Part shown: positions 46,970-59,126 of the stretch, one piece after another | Layout of the letters: each line of letters starts with the position of its first letter | How positions within the stretch are numbered: position 1 is the stretch's first letter | Assembly (NCBI GenBank): GCA_900074885.1 | Contig: FJUW01000035.1 | Location: forward strand, 62,001-126,000 | Length of the DNA stretch: 64,000 nt | DNA from: Rhynchosporium graminicola | Lineage: Eukaryota; Ascomycota; Leotiomycetes; Helotiales; Ploettnerulaceae | Direction: 5' to 3' | Notes under the pieces: model-generated | What the model saw: the letters and a program-made list of their open reading frames with translations, nothing else | Database searches by the model: none | Told to the model about the DNA's origin: nothing | Position numbers and translations under genes: made by a program

Positions 46970-49062
46970 ATGAAACTTCAACGGAAAGCTCTTCCGAAAT
47001 GTACTTCTGCGGGTAGAGTTACAGCTGGTCTGCTGCTTTCGTTCCTTGCTTTATCGAGCCCGATTACTGCAGCTTCTGAGGCTGCGAGTCAACAAGAACA
47101 AGCGCCAATACCAATACTTCCACCTTCTCTGACACCAGATATCCTGATATCTAGGAAGGGTGAACATGTGTTCGTACGTTCTTATGTATTCTGTTTCTGC
47201 GCCAGTTTGCTGACACACGACAGTCTTTGCGGCACGTCTTCCATCATGGGGATCTCAATCGCCCCGCCCTGCACATACGACATGATGTTCCTAAGACCGT
47301 ACAGCACTTATGGATAGAATCGGAGGAGGGGAATTTGGAGGAAGTCAGTAGGCCACTGGTGGTGCAAACAAGTCCTATGAAGATCCATCGGTTGAAAGAT
47401 GCTCGCCCCTCAGTAGTGGATCCTATGGTGGCAGCAGCAAGGGATTATTCAGACGTATGGGCCTCGTCGCCTGAAGCCTGGACGATGGATGATGTGGAGG
47501 GTCCGGATGTTTCCAGTATGCAAACGATCTTGACGTTTGCTCAAATGGCAGCAAATGCTTATGTCGAGGCGCCGGGTACTGGAGATTGGAAGGATGTACA
47601 TGGCGGGTTTAATCGGACGAATGATGTGGGCTTTGGTTGGGATAGTGATGGACTTCGAGGATATCTTTACGGAAACGAAGACAATTCTGTAGTAGTCATC
47701 GGACTCAAGGGGACAACTTTGGCCATCTGGGATGGAGATGGAACCACGACGAACGACAAAGAGAATGACAACCTCTTCTTCAGCTGTTGCTGCGGACAGC
47801 AAGGAAGCGCTTTTTACCGCCAAGTATGCGATTGTGCTTCCGGGACTTACACTTGTAACTTGACTTGCTTGAAAAAGAGCCTCAAAAAGGAGAACCGATA
47901 TTACGCCGCAGCTCGAAGCTTGTATAGTAATGTCACGGCAATGTACCCAAGTTCGGAAATCTGGATGTCAGGCCATTCTCTTGGAGGATCTGTCAGTGCT
48001 ATGATTGGTTTGACGTATGGAAAGCCTGTCTTGACATTCCAATCTGTCCCAGATGCTTTACCAGCAAACCGACTTGGCCTTCCTGTTCCACCAGGAGTCG
48101 ATCCTGACAGACCTGGTCAACGCGAATACACTGGAGCCTTCCACTTTGGCCAGAATGCTGATCCAATCTATATGGGAACTTGCAACGGAGCCACGGCATC
48201 ATGCTCTTATGCGGGATATGCTCTCGAGAGCGCATGTCATACCGGGAGGGAATGTGTGTTCGATGTCGTCAACAAGAATGGCACGAGGGTATCAATCATC
48301 ACCCATAAAATCATCTATGTCATCGAAAACGTGCTTAAGAAGTGGACGAAAGCACCAGAGTGCAAGTTCACACCTGAGTGTTATGATTGCCCGCTCTGGA
48401 AAGAAATTACTGGCAATAGCAGCAAGACATCGACTGTAGCTTCATCAACAACTACAAAAACAAGAACACGGACATCGACATGTCAAACTCCTGGATGGTG
48501 GGGTTGCCTTGACGAGACGACCACCACAACTGGAACCTCGACCAGTACAAGTACTACAACTACATCCACCTCGACATGCAAGACACCAGGATGGTTCGGC
48601 TGCAATGATGAGACCACTACTACGACTAGCAGTTCCATTTATCACCCTCCTACGATCACGCAAACGTCAAAATCCACATCTACCGCGACCTGTAAGACGC
48701 CTGGCTGGTTCGGATGCAACGACCCGACAACCACGTCACATTCTTCTACCAGGCCGACTTCGGCAAATTGTCAAACTCCAGGACTATTCTGGGGCTGTGA
48801 TGATGTGACTAGTACTCGATCACATACTATTACATCTCCGCCATCTATGCCAACTTCAATATCAACGGCACCAGCTACCACGAGTACTCACTCATGTACT
48901 TCAAAAGAATGGTTTGGGCTGATATGCATCGATCCGTCTCCGATATCGTCGCCAAAACCGACGCATAAACCTGACAAGAAGTCCCATTGTGTGAGACGAA
49001 GCTTCATTGGATTCTGTAAGGAATGGGCTGGACAGAGTATCAACTTGAAAGAAGAGATTTAG
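46970..49062 (+). CDS. ATG15: ATG15, vacuolar lipase that breaks down autophagic bodies
   Basis: Two exons (46970-47173, 47224-49062) across a 50-bp GT-AG intron give 680 aa. Atg15 is a phospholipase that reaches the vacuole through the multivesicular-body route and dissolves the membranes of autophagic and Cvt bodies. Residues 14-36 form a hydrophobic signal-anchor. The lipase domain carries GHSLGGS with the nucleophile Ser at about residue 320, then NADPIYMG with the likely catalytic Asp and THKI with a likely His. The Cys-rich loop FFSCCCGQQG and NGATASCSYAG are also typical of the family. The C-terminal 190 residues are Thr/Ser-rich with five Cys motifs (48481-48933) of the form CxTPGWFGCxD, the last two degenerate; this tail is probably luminal and glycosylated. 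Confidence 0.95.
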
Positions 49063-49249
49063 AATGTATTTATGAATTAGATGACAGCGGAACTTAGCAT
49101 TCAATATGCTACCCACATGAGGGTAACACAGGCGTTTCTGGTGGTTGAGGCATGGCAGCAGGCAAATGGGTGGTTTGGCATCAGGCGTTACAGCGAATAC
49201 TTCGTTTCCAAACATACCAAATTACAACTCAACTTTCAGCAAGCTCAAT

Positions 49250-50257
49250 CTACTTATGACTCCACTCGGCCTTCTTCTTTTCGCTGAAAGCCTTCATCCC
49301 AATCTTCTGATCCTCGCTGCCAAATAATCCATGGAAAACCCTCCTCTCATAGTCCACCCCCTCCCTCACGCCCAAATCCTGACTCTTATTCACCACCTCC
49401 TTCGCCGCCATCACTGCTACCTTACTATACCCTGCAATCGTCTCCGCCGTCTTCAAACTCCCCTCCATCAGCTCCTCATAACTCCCAAAAGTCCTAGCCG
49501 CAACACCCCAGTTCCCGGCTTCTTTACCGCTGAAATTCTTCCCGGTGAGGATGAGTTCCATAGCTCGCGATTTGCCGATAGCTCTTGTCAATCTTTGACT
49601 TCCTCCTGCACCGGGAATCGTCCCTAATTTGATTTCAGGCTGGCCGAAATTCGCATTTTCAGTACAGTAGAGGATATCGCACATCAGAGCTAGTTCGCAA
49701 CCACCTCCAAGAGCGTGCCCGGAGACGGCGGCGATGATGGGTTTCTTGATTGTGGTTGTGAGGAGAGACCAGGATTCTATAAAGGAATTCGTGTAGGCTT
49801 CTGAGAATGTTAGGGTAGACATTTCCTTGATGTCGGCGCCTGCTGCGAATGCTCTTTCGGATCCTGTCATTAGGATGCTGCGGGTGGTGGGGGAGGAGGA
49901 GAATTCGTGCAGGGCCGCGTTCAATTCCGTGATTAGAGGAGTGGAGAGGGCGTTGAGGGCTTTGGGACGGTTGAAGGTTACTTTTGGTTGTTAGAGAGTA
50001 GGAGTTGATGAGGGACTGTTGGAGTAAAGAAGCAGAAGTTATATTCTGGAAATTAAGGGAATGGCTATAAATGAGGGAGGAGCCAATAGGATAAATCAGA
50101 TCTTACTCTGCCCAACTCCCGGTCTTGGTTCACTCGTCACGATAAATTCGTAGGACTTTGCTGCTTCTGCGGAGTATGCTCGAGTAATAGCGGGGAGAGC
50201 AGAGGTAGAAGCTCGGAATCGAGAAGCCATTGGCCTCAAAGCCCTCATTGTATTCAT
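49250..50257 (-). CDS. Mitochondrial enoyl-CoA hydratase (crotonase)
   Basis: Two exons (50257-50107, 49980-49250) with a 126-bp intron give 293 aa. It hydrates trans-2-enoyl-CoA to 3-hydroxyacyl-CoA in beta-oxidation and in branched-chain amino-acid breakdown. The first 28 residues are rich in Arg, Ser and Ala without acids, a good mitochondrial presequence ending near RAYSAEAAK. Crotonase marks are FNRPKALNALS, the oxyanion-hole loop AFAAGADIKEM, SGHALGGGCELALMCDI with the first catalytic Glu, and PEIKLGTIPGAGGSQRLTRA with the second. Both active-site Glu are present, which favours hydratase over isomerase-only relatives. The first ATG (50257) was chosen; another follows three codons later. 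The gene diverges from RER1. Confidence 0.92.
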
Positions 50258-50730
50258 TGCGAAGATTTCAGAAACTTGGGAGCTTAAGATTTTGTATGGT
50301 CTGATCGTAAAAGTCAAGGCCAGCTCAACAAGCAGAATGATTTCCTGTAGCTGAAAGTTGTTGACAAAGAGAATGAGCTTGAAAGCTGCCAGGGCCGAGC
50401 TCCAACGGTTTGGCCCGAGCTACCCTTGTCCGCAGTCTCATCGTCTGACGTCGGTCACCTGATGCTAAGTCGGAACAATAGTCGGGCCGCATTTTCCCTG
50501 TCCATGCGAAATCTGGAGTGTTCAAGCCGCGAACAGGTGTTAAGAAAATAAGCACAGCCCTGGGACCTTACCTATCAATCCCCGAACACACTCCATTGCG
50601 CCACTGCCTTCTGTCTCAGCAAACCAACTTCAGGACAATTCCTCGAATCGCAATCGCCAATACACGCTTTGTTGAGTCTACCTGACTGTTCAGCGCGGTT
50701 CGATTGAGTATAGAAAAGCAGATCGCAAGG
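50258..50730. other. Divergent promoter, enoyl-CoA hydratase and RER1
   Basis: 473 bp between two start codons. No gene or notable repeat is seen. Confidence 0.55.
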
Positions 50731-51566
50731 ATGGATTCATCAGAGCCTGAACAGACCCCTTTCGCGTCTGTGACTGCGCATACCTCGAGGCTACAGCGTG
50801 TAAGTCTTATTTTGTTCTCGAATGTCTCGCGATATGGGTATTCGAAGGGGAGTGTAGCATAGACTAGATATGGAGTTTTATGAGAGACGATTGAGCGGGA
50901 ACGAACAATAGCTGATAGGGGTCATAGCAATACCAAGCGTGGCTCGATAAGTCGACACCTTACACACCGTTCAGATGGATGGGAACAGCTGCTCTGCTTA
51001 TATTCTTCTTCCTGAGAATTTTCCTCGCACAAGGATGGTACATCGGTATGTCCTGCAAATTATCACATGCAACCCTCGAAGTCCCATCTAATGAAATCTA
51101 TCCAGTTGCATACTCCCTGGGCATCTACCTCCTAAATCTCTTCCTCGCCTTCTTACAACCCAAATTTGATCCCTCGAACGAAGCGATCGACAATGATATG
51201 GAAGATGGTTCAGCCGGAGGACTACCGACCAAGCAAGATGAGGAGTTCCGACCTTTCATCCGCCGATTGCCCGAGTTCAAGTTCTGGTATGCGGCTACGA
51301 GAGCTATCACAATCGGATTTGTCTGCACCTGGTTTTCGATCTTTGATATTCCTGTTTTCTGGCCGGTTCTGGTGATTTACTGGTTGATTTTGTTCACTTT
51401 GACGAGTAAGTTTTCCCAGAGCTCCGGTGGTCTTGAGACGACATAATATGAAAGTGGGCACGAAGCTAATGACCGCACAGTGAGGAGACAAATCCAGCAT
51501 ATGATCAAATACCGTTACGTACCCTTTTCATTCGGCAAAGCGAAATACAACAAGAACAGCTCATAG
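50731..51566 (+). CDS. RER1: RER1, Golgi-to-ER retrieval receptor
   Basis: Four exons (50731-50799, 50928-51045, 51106-51405, 51481-51566) with introns of 128, 60 and 75 bp give 190 aa, the usual Rer1 length. Rer1 sits in the cis-Golgi, recognises polar residues in membrane segments and returns ER proteins and unassembled subunits in COPI vesicles. Visible marks are QYQAWLDKSTPYTPFRW just before the first membrane segment, FFFLRIFLAQGWYI, LGIYLLNLFLAFLQPKFDP, the cytosolic loop EEFRPFIRRLPEFKFWYA and the last hydrophobic pair ending LFTLTMRRQIQHMIKYRYVP. Four membrane segments are expected. The C-terminal end KYNKNSS is basic and short, as in the family. Confidence 0.95.
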
Positions 51567-53894
51567 TCACCGACAGAAACTGCTGTTTCACCTTGGGGTA
51601 ATGTCAAACAAGAATTTTGACAACGGCGTATCGTTGGAAGCTGATGACGGGACGATCATCATTTTATGTACAAAAGTTCGATAGAGATGTAATGGAATTG
51701 GCGCCTACTCGCATGAAATGATTGCGAAGGAATTGAGAGAGAGAAGAGACGATAGAGCCCTCTAATCATTTGATCGACCACACAGCACCTTTCTTGTTGA
51801 GCTATATCTAGGGCTTTCATGGGCATACACGGGAGTAGGCTCAGGCGCCTGTCGAAATCAGATGAGATGAGATGCGTATTTTGAGCGCTAGGTCATAGAA
51901 TACATGTACGGATTTGATATGAGAATGTGTGCTTGAATTCCTGTCTCCGTTTGTGATGCCGCTTCAGCAGATTTCTTCTTCGGCAGTGGGAGCAGTGTAT
52001 ATTCACTCGGCACGGAATACACCGTATGTTGTGTGGGTTTTAGATTGCCCCTTTTTGCCTGCTTTATCCTGTTATTCCAATCTTTCGTCTCGACAAGCAA
52101 AACAAGCTCTACCTCATTCCTTATTTCGCCAGCTTGGTATGGCGCATACCTCTAACTCATGCCATGCGGATCGATTATCCAACCTTGCAGGCTCTCTTCG
52201 CACACCCGTTTCCGAGAACCCAGAAAGTAATTGTGTGTCGACAAGTAGACATGGAGGTGGAGAGTGCGGCAGAGGATTGTCTCCCCCCAACGAAATGGAC
52301 GGATCAAGACGGCTGATTTAGCGTGTTTCCTCCCTTCCTTCCCTCGGGCATTGGGTAGTGGGGTAATTGTACTGTAGAACTGATCTTCACACTGCGAAAA
52401 TGGTCGTTGATGAGATGGGAAACAGGTGCGTGCTGAATACGCTGACTGCTTTTCACTTGCTAGGTTCTCTCTCCTGTGCTCGTCCATCATGAAAGCAGTC
52501 ATGACATAGTTGTCTTCGGACCTCAAGAAGCGCCAGCAGGTAGTTACGTGATGTGAACCAAGCTGAGCATGTCAGTCTCCGACTCTCCGGCGAAGCGATT
52601 TTGCATGCTCGTTGTAAATCTATCATCTAGGAATATAACTTAATAGTAAAGTCATCGGAAGCTCATGTGACTTTACATTTTTCCTTCTTGTACTTTCATG
52701 AGATGTATCTATGCCACTAACGTCGAGTTGCAATAATTGATTGTACCTAGTAGGAGTATACTGCGGCGAAGACGAATTCGCCTCGGACGTCAAGCTGTGG
52801 AGTCTGGAAGAAGACATTGAAGTCTGCGCCATGAGGCTGACTCGGCAGATTTTATAAGTGGTTCCTTGGATGATATTTTGGCCCTGGGGAAAATGACACC
52901 AGACATCTATGAGCCTCATTGGCGCAGGGTTTGGATTCAAGTAAGCAATTCAGAAACTCGGCTTTTGTGCTCATTGTTTTTGTTTTGCTGCTCGCTTCTG
53001 GGTTCTCGCTTGCCAGCTACCGGTACGTACTCACCTGCCCAGATAGCCAATGTATCTCCTCCTCGACTACTCCCATATCTCCTCTTGATTAGACTCCCGA
53101 CTCATGGTTTTAACCCTCCCATTCGACAACTACAGACCACCCGTTAATGACTGTCCTGAAAGGCTGTCATAGAAGAAGTGATGGTGAACAGCGAGCAGGA
53201 CTAGGACTCCAAGTACAACATTCGTGAAGGATAAGATATAGGCCGTATACTATATGGCTGCCATAACTGTAGGTAACTAAAGACTGTTTACGCATTTGTA
53301 ACAAGATCCTCTGAAAAGAAGAGAAGGAACCAAAAAGAGATCAGTGGACTGGAAAATGTTCACTGAAGTCTCAACATACAGTCTGTCCCTTCTGGAGGCG
53401 CTCCTAATCAAGGGGATCATTACCGGAAACAGTCTATGTTGAGCTTCACGCACCCAGGATTGAGATGATATGCCGTATTGTGGCCTGGTTAACTTGCTAG
53501 ACTACTGTCAACTGCTGCCCTTCTCACGGCTTACGAGACGCCTTTCTCAGGGATCCTCTAAGTCATAGGAGGCTCGACTCCTTCGACGTTCAACCATGCA
53601 GGCTGAGATAAACAGGCATCCGACTGTACTTACCCTGAGCGAGACACCAAATGCGAGGGGGAAAATTACAGGACATTACTGTTGTGACATTTCAAAGTCG
53701 TGAGTAATTACAAGACAATATTAGAATATCATTTCAAAGTCATATGAATATCCGCTGTTATCATTAATTTTCTTTCTTGTCTACCTGGCAAACGTATATG
53801 TAATAAAAATCTGCATTATATTCGTGTAAACAACTATCAACGCATGCCTCTTTATTACAATACAAGAGCTTTTCGAGCTGACTAGTTTCCAACC
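51567..53894. other. Gene-free region of about 2.3 kb
   Basis: Only short, unrelated frames between RER1 and the 3' end of the pectin esterase gene. No repeat or element was recognised. Confidence 0.55.
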
Positions 53895-56800
53895 TTAAGC
53901 ACAAGTTGGCGCCCCCTTCGCGGTCTTGAATGCCGTACTAGTAACCAGCTGTGTACTCTTCAGCAAGGTAGTCTTCACAACCGTACTCGTGACCGTAATA
54001 GGCGGTGTAGGTACTCTCGAATTGCTTGTCCGACTGACTAATACTATAGGCGTGGGCAGTGTGCTAGTAGTCTTCTGGACCCTAGTAGTGAGTACCGAGA
54101 CTGTGGAAGTGGTACCAGGAGGCGTGATTGTCGATTTCAGGGTCGCTGTGGAGATCTGGCTGATTGTTACTGTTGGTGCGAGGAGGACGACTGTGGCTTT
54201 AAAAGTCGTTATGGATGTGGTGGCTGAGAAGATCGTTTCGGCGGGTAGAGTGATGAGTGACGTGCCGACGCGTTGTTGTTGTTGACTGTGTTTGAACAGT
54301 GACACCTGGAAGCGTGGATGTAGAGGTAGCGAGCAGGGTAGTTGTGGTCAGGAGTCCGGAATCATCAAAGTCGTTTTCACAACCTCGTCCAGGGTTACAG
54401 TCGTCGATTTTAACGCAGGTGTGACTGACAGGGAATGAAGTTTCTGTATGCGTTATCGCGGTAGTCTTGTGGACATCTGGTTGGGTTGACATAAGAGTAC
54501 TTGAGATCTTCTATGTGATATTCTTGGTGAAGATTAAGGCAGGGACTGACGTCGTGAACAGAAAAACTGAAGTACTTGTCGAAGGGATGACAAGTATTGA
54601 TCCGGTAGGAGGTATGGTTGATGTCACAGTAATGCCTCCGGTAGATTCGATACAACGAAAGGCGAAATGCCAATAGCCGTGAAATCAATCCAAGAAGTGC
54701 TGGAAAAGAAGCTGGAAAGTCGGAATGCAGAAGCCTCGTCGTTCGTCATTTGATGGGAAAAGGGAGCTCTGGATGTTTGAACAGCTCCTGGTCCAGTATT
54801 CTGATACTCCCCGAAGAATGCTGTGTCGGTATTCGGTGTACTTTTCGACCAGACTGACCAACCAGCAGGATTAATGATAGAGTCTAATTTGGTTTGAATG
54901 TAGGCCACTCTAGCATTGAGATTCCAGGGTCGGCCCAAGAAAACAGTCCCAGGTGAGACGCTTGAACCCGGTGCTGGAGTCACCGTGCACTGATCGAATA
55001 CCACTCCTCCGGTCGACGTGTTCGTTGTTCTTTTGTCGGCGGTGATAGATACCCCATTGGTGTTTGGGGAGATTGTTGAAGCCAAAAAGTACATAGAACC
55101 GGATCCCCAAATAAAGTCGATCGAGCTATACGCAATGGAGGGTTAGCAAATGTATTATGTTTCGCCCAAGAACAAGACATGTCACGAGAATTCCTGAAAG
55201 CTTGGAAAGAAATGAAGAGTGAGTTTTCTCCTTACGTACCCTTCAATGTAAGTGTTGTATGCGAAGGTACTGGCACCTGTGGTTCATGTAAGCGTCGCAG
55301 AGGGGCAGAAATCTTCTAAACGTACCGGCGTTGACATTGAACGTGTCCTGGTTGCCGATGATCTGACAGCCGTAGAAAGAAGCATTCCCGTTATTACCAA
55401 CAGAGAATCCAAGGGAGGCATAGTTAGCTGCCTGGCCAAACGTGTTCACCAGATTGATATTATGGAACTTGACATTCTTTCCTCTCGAGTAGAACGTAGC
55501 TGAATCAGAGTTACTTGCGATGCCTTGTGTACCGACACCAGCAGAGTTGGTGATGATGACCTGATTGCTCGCGTACTTGTCCGGCGAATCAGCGTATCCT
55601 CGAAAGATGGTGGCAGCTGAGCGGTTGAAAGTAAGTTGCTCATTGTATGTTCCCGGATAAATAAAGACTGTTGAGATGACACCCGTTGCTGGTAGCTGTG
55701 CGATGCATTGTGCGATAGTGGGAAATGTAATTTTGCCGGTAATAGCTGTCTTGGAGACGATACAGGCTCCAGATGGTGGAGAAGTTGAGCTTCCTGCCTC
55801 GATCACTACTGGTGCTGGCTGAGGAGTAACAATGGTATCCCAATGAGACAAATCGATCCACGATGTAGAAGCCATCATGCGGCTCAAGGTATATGTATCG
55901 GAGCTGAGTAGTGTGGCATTGCCAAAACCAAGGCGGGCTGCAGCATTATTCTCCCAATTGCCTGGCCCCGTATTCTTGTATTCAGCAAAAGTGATGAAAT
56001 CTGTTCGCGCATCGGTAGCAGACCATACCTTCCATCCAGCAGGCTGTATGATGGTGTCGAGGTATGAGTACTTAACGACAACTCTAGCATATGCGTTGTA
56101 AGGCCGTCCAAGGTAGACCATCTGATCAAGGTCTGCAGTCGAGTTCAGAGCTGCTGTAAATAGACATTGGTCAAAGATATATCCACCAATAGCTGACATA
56201 CTTGCTCTGTTGTGAGCGGTGATGCTGTATGGGGTCAGTTATTGCTAGAACACTCACGGACCTGGACTCGCCTAGACTTTGCTTTCTTCGCTCCAAGTGT
56301 GCAACCTTTGAAATATGACATTCCGTATCCCCAGATAAAGTCAATGGCACCTTCTATATAACAGCTCTCATAATAAGCGTAACCAGTGCCAGTCAAGAGG
56401 GTGTCCTGCCATCCAACAAAGCTGCAGCCATAAAAGCCGATCTGGTCGCCATACACGGACGCAGCAAGAGTGACATAAGATGCGTTTGCTCCATCCGAAT
56501 TTTCAGTATTGATGAAATTGATATTGTAGAACGAGACACCATTAGAAGCAGTAGTAACCACGGCTGTTTCGGCATCTGTATGGCCAGCAGCAACAGGGGC
56601 TACTACAGATAAACCTCGTGCAAATGTGAGAGTGACTCTGTTGTCGGTGTAGGTCTTTCCAATACTGCCTGATTGGTAACCAATCACTGTGACTGAGCCT
56701 TTTCTATTGACTTGCACTTGCTCAGTATAAGATCCTGGATACAGGAAGATTGTCTGAGGTGTGGCGTCAGCCGGCAATGATGCCAAGGCAGACGTCAGAT

Positions 56801-59126
56801 CCGAAAAGGAGTTTTCGATTAATCCGCCGACGGAGACGAGAATTGCGCCAGTTGGAGGGATGGTACCACTTGAAGGATGAATAATGGTCGTGTTGGTAGA
56901 AGGAGTAGGGGGTTTAACTGGAGTAGATGAGTTTGGAGTCCCATTAAGACCGCTCGCAGAAAAGTTGAACGAGGGTACGAAGTTGTAAGCTTCAGTATCA
57001 ATCCATGAAGTGCTTCCCATGAAATTGGACAGATCGTATGCTACGACCTGGGTCTCTGTAAGGTTCGTTGCGAAGGATGCTCTTGCGGTGGAAGATTCCC
57101 ATGCTGACGGTCCAACGTTGTTGTACTCTCCGAAGAGCACGTTGCTGGTCTGCGGATTAGAATTCGACCAAACACTCCATCCAGCAGCGTTGATGTGTTT
57201 GTCGATATATGAGTTCTTGTAGACGGCAACAGAGAATGGGCTGTATGGTCTTCCGAGGTACGACAACCCGAAAGAAGGACCATAGGTGCCTGTGTATGTC
57301 ACAACACAAGTGTCAAACACATATCCGCCAGCTGCACCAGCTGATGGTCTGCTCTGTGCTGCAATACACGAGCCGGGTAAGTTGGAGGCGATGTAGCACT
57401 GCCGGAAGTATGCTTGAGAGAATCCCCATATGAAGTCGACACTGCCCTCGATGTAGCAATTTGAGAACAACTGCGTACCTTTGTTGGCAAGAAGTGTATC
57501 TTGGAATCCGATGAAAGAACATCCATATGCTGCCATATTTGTTCCATAGAAATCGGCAGCTAGGGCAGCATAGTTGTCTCTCTGTGCAAAGGTATTGATG
57601 AAGTCAATGTTGTAAAGAGCTAATCCACTACCATCGTTCTTCTTACTGTTGATAACAGGGGTCAATTCGTTTTGGTTAGCGTCAGTTAATACACCATAGC
57701 TGAATTGGATTTTGACCTGATTTTGGGAGAAATCATTGACAAAGCTTGTGGTTCCTCGTAAGGTAACCTTTCCTCTACGATTGATATTGATCTGCTCCGT
57801 GTATATTCCTGGCATGATCAGAATCGTCTTTGCAGCACGATCGGCTGGAAGTGCAGATACTGCTGCCGAAACGCTACCATATTGGCCTTCTGTTGGGGTG
57901 AGAGAGACAACATATACTCCCGATGATGGTGCTGCTGTGCTAGTAGGTGACATCGCGGACGATGAAGCTGTAGTAGAGGAGGGAACTGGGAACAGAGAGG
58001 CTGCAAATCCAGAGAAGGGAACGACTGCAGAGTTGTCGATCCAGCTGATATCCCCAAAGACGCTAGCAGCAGAATACGAGCTTCCGTCAGTCAACATTTG
58101 AATTTGAGTCGGCCTGGACGTCTGCAAAAAGCCAGGACCTGTGTTGTTGAATTCAGCAAAAGTCACATTAGGAGTAGCAGACTCGATCAGCCATCCAACA
58201 GGTCTAATGTGAGCGTCTAAGTACGAGTTTGTAATGGCAACCTTTGCTGAAATGGAATAATCCCGACCAAGGTATGTTGACTGGCTCATAGACGACGCCG
58301 TGCTTGGTACAAAAGAACACTTGTCAAACACCACTTGAGAAGGCGATGTAGCAGCGTACTTCTGCGCTGCGACAGAATAATCGGGTTTATTGGAAACAAT
58401 GATTGAGTTGCTGATGTATGCTGCGCCAAAGACCCACACAAAATCCGATGAGCCTTCAATTCTGCAGCCAGAATAGTAAGATGTGCCGGTATTTGCAAGT
58501 AAGGTACCCTGGCCAGACTTAAAGCCACAGGAGTAGAATCCGACTTGTACAGCTTTGATGTCCATGGCAATCGCATTATAGTCATTTTGTATTGGAGCGA
58601 TGTTCTCGAAATTGATATTGTAGAAGGCATGTCCCTTTGCGGACGAAGTCGTTGACCGGAAAACCGAAGTATCTTCTGCATCAGTGAAAGAGCTCGAAAG
58701 GTACTGCAGAGTTACTAAGTTGTATGCCTGTAAAAGTGGCTTCGTAGACTCTCCGCGAAAGACTGTCGCACCGACTCTGCTGAATTTCAGAATCTGTTCA
58801 GTATACGTGCCGGCCAGGATGAATATGTATTGCTTGGTTGAATCCGCAGGCAGTGCTCCAATAGCAGAGGCAATAGTGTTGTACTTTGCACATGACCCAC
58901 TCGGCCCAACGATAAATGCAGTTGAAGGTACATTTGGGGGTAGATCACATATTGCGTTTGGAGATGCTGTTGGAGTCTGGCTCGCGCTACTAGTTGTGGA
59001 TGAGCTGCCAATGATTGAAGTAGAAGCGCTACTTGTGGTCTGGGAGTCTGAAGATTGTGCCACCACTTGAGCTGATAGCTGCAATGCTGTGAGCAGTCCA
59101 AAGACGACCCGCTTGAGGCTTGACAT
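53895..59126 (-). CDS. Secreted four-domain pectin methylesterase (CE8)
   Basis: Six exons on the minus strand (59126-56272, 56224-55326, 55276-55240, 55125-54654, 54510-54306, 54223-53895) give 1598 aa. Pectin methylesterase removes methyl groups from homogalacturonan outside the cell. After a signal peptide (1-23) and Ser/Thr linker come four CE8 beta-helix domains at about 65-380, 400-720, 755-1080 and 1105-1420. Domains 2-4 keep all active-site motifs: FQDT/WQDT/NQDT (Gln and acid-base Asp), DFIWG (nucleophile Asp) and LGRP (Arg). Domain 1 has GQGT, so the acid-base Asp is Gly. The intron at 56225-56271 reads as GC-AG; this choice restores SITAHNRAS, which has the same spacing as the matching site in the other three domains. 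Exons 1-4 are firm. The last two exons, a Thr/Ser-rich tail, depend on two less certain introns; otherwise the protein stops just after domain 4 at 54624. Confidence 0.88.

Noticed and set aside
54624..56199. Reading the esterase domains as two or three separate genes
   Set aside because: The junctions at 56225-56271, 55277-55325 and 55126-55239 rebuild unbroken CE8 domains 3 and 4; separate genes would start in mid-domain without signal peptides.
54467..59070. Several plus-strand frames of 70-130 aa over the esterase gene
   Set aside because: They are antisense shadows of strongly coding CE8 sequence.
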